The notes under the pieces were generated by a model. The model was given only the letters and a program-made list of their open reading frames with translations. It made no database searches and had not been told where the DNA came from. Made by a program: the position numbers and the translations under genes. DNA of 64,000 nucleotides from Tamarix chinensis (lineage: Eukaryota > Streptophyta > Magnoliopsida > Caryophyllales > Tamaricaceae), in contig CM060175.1 of the NCBI GenBank assembly GCA_030549775.1, positions 109,360,688 to 109,424,687 on the forward strand, written 5' to 3'. This document shows, in pieces, positions 58,490 through 64,000 of the stretch (position 1 is the first letter of the stretch; each line of letters opens with the position of its first letter).

Positions 58490-60275
58490 ACTTTCTTTTT
58501 CAACGATGCCCGCAGCGGATAGTCTGGAATAATTTTTTGACGTGGACAGAAACGGACGGAGGAGTACGTTCATCACTTTTCTTTCTCTTCTCTTTTTTCT
58601 GTTACCGTCGGTGTTCTGAAAATCAAATTAAAAATCAATTCGGTCGACCTTGTGTTACATGGTCAATTGGTCCAACCACCATTTGAATAGAAATTATTTT
58701 TATTTAAAATAAATATCCCTTATGATTTGATCCGACCTCCATTCAATAGTTCTGATCGATTCATCCATCTCAAAATTCTTGCTTTAACTAAAATAATAAT
58801 ATTTAGTGTGTATTGGATCAATCAGTACAACCTAATTTTTACAACCGATATGTTACTTTTTCAAATCGAATAATTTTATATATGTAGATATTATAATATT
58901 AGGTTGAACCGACTGATTTAATTTAATTTTTAAAATTTTTTCTCATTAAAAATTAAGAGGATTGTTTGCTAAATACATCGTTTGCAACTTTCTTTTTTTC
59001 ACCCCTTATATGTTTTGTATCATTCGTCCGATCGTCTTTCTTTTCAAATCTCTCTTTTATCCTTTATTTCTCAATACAATAATAAATGGACAATTAATCA
59101 ATAGGTGTGGATGAATTTTTTGATATAGCCAATGGTCAAATGTGTTTCCTTCTTCTCCCTCTCCCTTTTTATTCTATAATTATGATAGAAATTAGGTGGA
59201 AAAAATGTAAATGAAATGATAGAACTAGAGGATGATGTACATGCCGTGCGTGTGTCTTGTATGAAGGGAAACACATCATGCTTGCGCCAAGCCACTAGTA
59301 GTGATGGTTGCTGGCAGATGCCCAATACGTGGTCCCTGGCCTAATCATACACCAAAGATGTGCATGATGTTTCACCAGATGACAATTGTGGACTCAAAGC
59401 CGTTGCATATATACTTAGAAGGGGTGAGGCGGTATAGTCATTGTATGTATGTATGTATGTGTATATATATGGTGATGCATTGTATATTATATTAGAGGGC
59501 GTACTTTGATCATATTGTTGAAAACATTGAACCTTTTGCTCACTAGGAGGGACCACTGCTACAATAGAAATGATGACAACAACATGACTTTGGAACACCA
59601 ACGGTATACAATGTGGTGTTTGTTTACTTGAACCTTCATGGATCTCTTATGTCTCTACCACAGATCACTCTAGTTGATGGGCAATAGCCTAATCAGATCA
59701 TTACCATTGCAAATGTCAATAATTTGAGTCACTACGTATCTATATTTTTCTTATCTAGATATCAGGTATACATGAATTCCTTAATTATATTATTAATTAA
59801 CTTACATTGTTTTACATTATGTAGGTAGCCTTGGCAAATAAATCTCCATTACCTCCTCTTTTAGATAAATGTTTTGATGAAGCTCATCCAAGTGTTACCG
59901 AATGGGATGCACCATACCGTGATTGCTTTTTTGTCATACCATCTTCTCACACCAATGAAAAAAATAGGAATTTAGCGGTACTATAAATTAATGATGCATA
60001 ATGTTATTTGGTGGTTTTATTGATCATACGTCATGATTTTATACTTTCTCAGCTTTAGTTTAGTATATTGTGGTTGAAGATGGTAATGTACTCAATATTT
60101 GTCATTCACTTTAATTAAATACATAGAACTTAAACCTATCATCCTAATAAACATATGGTGATACTTCTTCATACGTTACCATATATGATCTTGATTAACA
60201 TGTAACGGTAAGATAGAAATCGATAGTTAATATGATGCACACAAATTGCAGATAAAAGAAGTACAAACAATCTAA
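58490..60275. other. Intergenic AT-rich region
   Basis: No supported gene. A short open stretch at about 59825-59985 on the + strand (reads ANKSPLPPLLDKCFDEAHPS) and the frame at 59301-59495 have no recognised family and stop quickly. They may be transposon debris. Confidence 0.4.
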
Positions 60276-61370
60276 TCAAACAATTAATAGAAAAACTATG
60301 AACAATCCATAAAATAAAAGTAGATGGGAAAATACTAGCCATCGTCTACTCCCAACTATTGTTAGATGATCTCTCATTAGTTTCATTGTTGTCACTAGGG
60401 TGTAGATGTGGTTTACAAAGAGATTTACCAAAAAACTATCCACAAGTAGGGTGTGTAGAAGTACTGCAATGATTACATGCAATATTAATAACATAACTAG
60501 GAGCTCCCATGTTGACATCACACGTTAGATGATGCTAATATGAAGGATGGTACTCGTCTTGAACCTTATCCTTAGAAATTTTGAGGCCACCTAATGAGTG
60601 GTACATTAGTTAAATACATCAGATGCATACATATTCACCACGTTGTCTCTATAATCGATCAGTAAGCTTACTGCATAAATTTCCAAACACTAGTTGGCAT
60701 AACTCATATGTAGTGATGAAGTGTGCAGATGGAACATAAGGAGGCTCCTTGGGATATGGATTATGAACAAAAGGGTGAATTTGCTTCAAAAACCACTCAA
60801 TGTATTGTAGCATCATATTGATATGTATAAGTGAGAGAAAGTAGGAAAATATCAAATAGGTGAAGATATTGAAGATCCCACCATTCACCTATGCTTGAGC
60901 AATCAACCATTTAAGACCCAACATTTGTCCCCAAAAAAAATTTAGCTTTCTAGTAGGATAGGAGCTTTTGTGATACTTTGGACATATCCAAAAAAGTGCA
61001 TAACTCGATCTAATGACTAAACACTGAATACCTCTAGAATACAACATCACATGATAACGAGCCATAACATCACCTAGGTAAGGCATGAAATAAACCTATA
61101 AAAGTATAAATTAAAGACTATAATAATATTACATTCTTAAAATATTATTCTATTTTTTTAGAGTTGAAATTTTTATCAACCTTCGTCGCAAGCATGTTGT
61201 CTAAGTGCCTTTTATAAACACCAAAATGCTCGGCCAACTTAGTTGGGCAATAATGTCGGGTAGTATCCCACTTTAGAGTTATCGACTCATGTGATCGATA
61301 TCTATGTGACAGTTTGGGATGTAAATGACCTGAACTGGGATGAGCTTGGGCTTGACTCATTTAATAAACA
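60276..61370 (-). pseudogene. Degenerate transposon-like coding remnant, possibly plant-mobile-domain type
   Basis: Minus-strand fragments at 61145-61360 (ITLKWDTTRHYCPTKLAEHF, then VYKRHLDNMLATKV), 60889-61086 and 60649-60888 (YIEWFLKQIHPFVHNPYPKE) run in one order and are separated by stops. The W...R....PT...VYR..LD.M pattern and the later YIEW block faintly resemble aminotransferase-like plant mobile domain proteins carried by some MULE and LTR elements. I could not confirm the family. The hAT MITE at 61315 cuts its upstream end. Confidence 0.3.
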
Positions 61371-61572
61371 AGCCTAAAAATAATGCTTAGGTTAGACTCA
61401 TTTATAACTGAGCCGAGCTTTTAACAAGCTAAACCGAGCTAGCTTACAAGCTTTTATGGTAAAGGAGCTGAGCTCGTGAGCTTTTACATTATAATTGAGC
61501 TCGAGCCCAAAATTTTCATGATGAGTCGAGTCCAAAAATCTCGCGAGCCAGCTCGACTCATTTGCAACCCTA
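61315..61572. mobile_element. hAT-type MITE with GAGCTCGAGC-type interior (element D)
   Basis: The left end TGGGATGTAAATGACCTGAACTGG and the inverted right end TAGGGTTGCAAATGAGTCGAGCTGG form terminal repeats. The interior alternates GAGCT, CGAGCTT and AAGCTT. Flanks TGACAGT and TAACAAT agree at 5 of 7 bases, so the target duplication is only tentative. Confidence 0.7.
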
Positions 61573-62213
61573 CTAACAATGAGCGGTGGAAGAGAGAAAA
61601 TATGCTATGACATCTAAGCTTACAAAAATACAAAGCGTTATATAAACGATAATTCTAATTCTAATTACTATGATCATATCAAATTATATATGGCTTGTTA
61701 CCTCTAAAAATGTAGAACATCCACAAAATGAGGCACAATCAATCCGAGTAGCCTTACCCAACTACCGATAGAGATAAACTTATAGTTTAAAAAATCTAAC
61801 CGGTCATCGAACCTGTCATGTTAATGGTTATTGGTTTAGTGGTTGAACTAGTGGTTCGAACTGGTTAAACCAGTGGTTAAGTTGGTTCACTCAATGGAAG
61901 TTAAATATATCTATCCATATTTGTTTAAAAATATAATTTAAGATTTAACACTTAATATTAGATATCATGAATCACCAAATAATATATTTCATCATAAAGT
62001 AATCATTAAATATTCGTATAATATCATAAAATAACATAATTCCATATCAAAAGTCTCATATATATCAAATATAATTACAAAATAACATAATCTAACATCA
62101 AGTCTCTTACATATTCATAAACAACTTAAAATAAAACACATTAGTTCAGAAGTTATAATTCAATTAGCTAAATTAAATAGTTTGATCAAAGAACTACTCA
62201 TCCAATTCTATAG
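61573..62213. other. AT-rich spacer downstream of the hAT pseudogene
   Basis: No gene. A GGTTCGAACTGGTTAAACCAGTGGTT region at about 61790-61890 contains several ACCAG / CTGGT inverted copies and may be a small foldback. Confidence 0.4.
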
Positions 62214-64000
62214 ATTATCAATATCATCTCCAACGTTAGAAAATATAGGAATGACATTTTCATGCATACAATTATCTTCATCATCATCTCCACTCTCCCC
62301 ATCAACTTCATCATCTCCATTTCCATCAAGCTCATCCAATACATCTACAAAAATGGAATAAGAATAATTACTTAAATTATTATATCAATTTATATAAGCA
62401 ATAAAAAGGTATGAGTTTCATACCCTCACTAAGATTGTTTTAAATAGTGACAGAAGCTAATTCATTTCTAAACAATTCAAGCTCTTTATTATTCAAGTCA
62501 GATGGCTCATCCATAAGAATCCAAAAGCCTATTGCATCAAACTCTTCAAAATTAATGGGGTCATAACTTGTCTTAAATCAATTTATACACAAAAGAAAAC
62601 AAAATTAGACAACCTTGGTAATAGTATCATATATCAAATAAATAACTTTAGACATGATTTATAATAGTAAGACAATAACAAATTAAATTCATACCTTTGT
62701 TGCAATCTCAAGTTAGAGTGCACAAAGATTAAATCATTGATACTTGGTGCTCAAGTCTATTCCTTTTCTTCGAATAGATATGCTCAAATGTGCTACAATT
62801 TCGTTCACAACCCGAAGCAATACAAGTCTGGCTTAAAACTTGACTAGCAAGATTTTGTAGATTTGGAGCACTACATCCATATAATGCCCACCATCCATCT
62901 ATAAAATCATTATAATAATTTACCAAACAAACTAAAAAAAAGTAATTAGATATAAAATTTTGATAATACTTTGAAATAAGTAACTAAATCATACCTAGAG
63001 CAAAAATATAATGATCTTGTGCAGTAGACCATCTTCTAAAATCACCTTCTATTTTTCTAAAAGAACTCATCTCCCTTGTTAATTTTGACCTCAATGTGAA
63101 ATTTCCATTTGTATATATCTCAATGACATTAATAACAGAAGACATAGTATTTTGATATTGAAAATTTTTAGATGAGTACTAGAAATAGGGATTAAACCAA
63201 TAACTAGTTACATGTAAGTTCCTTGAGAGCTAATTATCCCAACAAGAAGAAATAATTTGAAGACAAGACTCCACCATTTTCTTTCTCCTATGAAATCTAG
63301 CAACCATATCATCTCTAGCATTATGAAAGGCTTGATACAAATAACCCCTACATGGTTTCTCTCAACTATCCACCAATCACAAAACATGTACAAGAGATTC
63401 GATAAGTTGCACAATTATAACACACTCCTTCCAAAATGTGGCATCTAATACATTCTCTACAAATTTCTTACCCTCCCTATCTTTTGTATAAACACAAGAT
63501 GTCCACTCCCTAGATACAACCATTGCCTTAAGAGCATTCTTATGTATCAAAATACTTTGCATAGTAATAAAATTAGTAGCAAACCGAGTAAGAGTTAGAC
63601 AAATGATCTCCCTTCCTTCGATAAGCTTCCTCATCAGATGCAACCCATAACAATTATTATAGATGTACTTAGTTATTTTTGAGGCATGCTTTACAATATC
63701 TCTAATAACTTATGTAATAGTTCAACAATTTTTGAAGCATCAGAAGCATCGATAGACTTTAAAAACACAAAACCCTTTGGAGAATAAACTAATAAGTTAA
63801 TCAAAGTACGATTATGTTGGTTTGTCCAACTATCTGCCATAATAGTGCAACCAGTTTCCTTCCAATAAGAAAGAAAAAGTCTAAACATAATTCCTCACCT
63901 CTTCAACATTTTTTGTTAACAAGTGACCACGAAGAGCATGAACAGTTGGCCCCTTATAACCAGGACCACTATGAGCTATACCATTAATAAAAAACTAATA
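62214..64000 (-). pseudogene. hAT-family transposase remnant (DUF659 to hAT dimerisation region), partial
   Basis: Minus-strand pieces in the right order, in several frames. 63691-63888: WKETGCTIMADSWTNQHNRT then LINLLVYSPKGFVFLKSIDAS, as in DUF659. 63377-63643: TRFATNFITMQSILIHKNAL, then FWKECV. About 63070-63000: GDFRRWSTAQDHYIF. 62729-62926: GWWALYG, LSQTCIASGCERN, FEHIYSKKRNRLEHQ, the hAT C-terminal dimerisation block. About 62580-62440: YDPINFEEFDAIGFW. 62345-62214: an acidic tail (LDELDGNGDDEVDGESGDDD). Stops and frame changes inside the first pieces show decay, although some gaps could be introns. The N-terminal BED-type part lies outside the window. Confidence 0.82.

Noticed and set aside
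1..64000. tRNA or rRNA genes
   Set aside because: No cloverleaf with A/B box sequence or rRNA core was recognised; the only tRNA-related sequence is the complement used by the Copia primer site.

Overview
This is a plant nuclear genome window, most likely a eudicot. The evidence is long AT-rich GT-AG introns, plant-type gene families (GT47 exostosin-like glycosyltransferase, BBP/SF1 splicing factor, GH3 beta-D-glucan exohydrolase) and a dense mix of LTR retroelement, hAT, CACTA and Copia remains. Nothing bacterial, organellar or viral was seen. I cannot name the species.

Layout. 1-16.2 kb and 31.5-44.5 kb are two blocks of nested, non-coding, very long LTR-like elements. I use two working names. 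'E' type is about 4.9-5.4 kb and carries a 30-bp minisatellite. 'N' type is about 4.3 kb and carries an (AAT)n tract. Two copies are bounded cleanly. N at 3871-8163 starts TG, ends CA and has a perfect 5-bp target duplication TCGCT. E1 at 34458-39328 has the duplication AACAA. Both types share a head module with a conserved inverted repeat and an array built on CCGGTGGACCGG. No gag or pol was seen inside any copy, so they look like giant solo LTRs or non-autonomous LTR elements. Two hAT-type elements with 8-bp target duplications sit inside one E copy. A decayed CACTA element follows at 16.2-18.9 kb.

Four genes look real. (1) A GT47 glycosyltransferase, + strand, 20.2-22.8 kb, 3 exons, about 535 aa. 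(2) An SF1/branch-point-binding protein, - strand, 27.1-29.5 kb, intron-free CDS, 806 aa, with a probable 3'UTR intron. (3) A Lys/Glu-rich protein of unknown function, + strand, 49.3-51.1 kb, 585 aa, whose 5'UTR intron holds a truncated antisense Copia element. (4) A nine-exon GH3 glucan exohydrolase, - strand, 52.0-57.7 kb, 656 aa; the exon phases close exactly and the expected catalytic residues are present. Genes 1 and 2 are convergent, as are 3 and 4. GT47 and GH3 both act on cell-wall or secretory glycans, but nothing shows that they are co-regulated.

The right end (58.5-64 kb) is AT-rich intergenic DNA with a possible plant-mobile-domain remnant, a hAT-type MITE and a decayed hAT transposase pseudogene (DUF659 plus hAT dimerisation region) running off the window.

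The most unusual material is the giant LTR-like family. It shows modular exchange between E and N, two hairpins kept across diverged copies, a periodic CCGG-box array, and an inversion that split one copy exactly at homologous positions.
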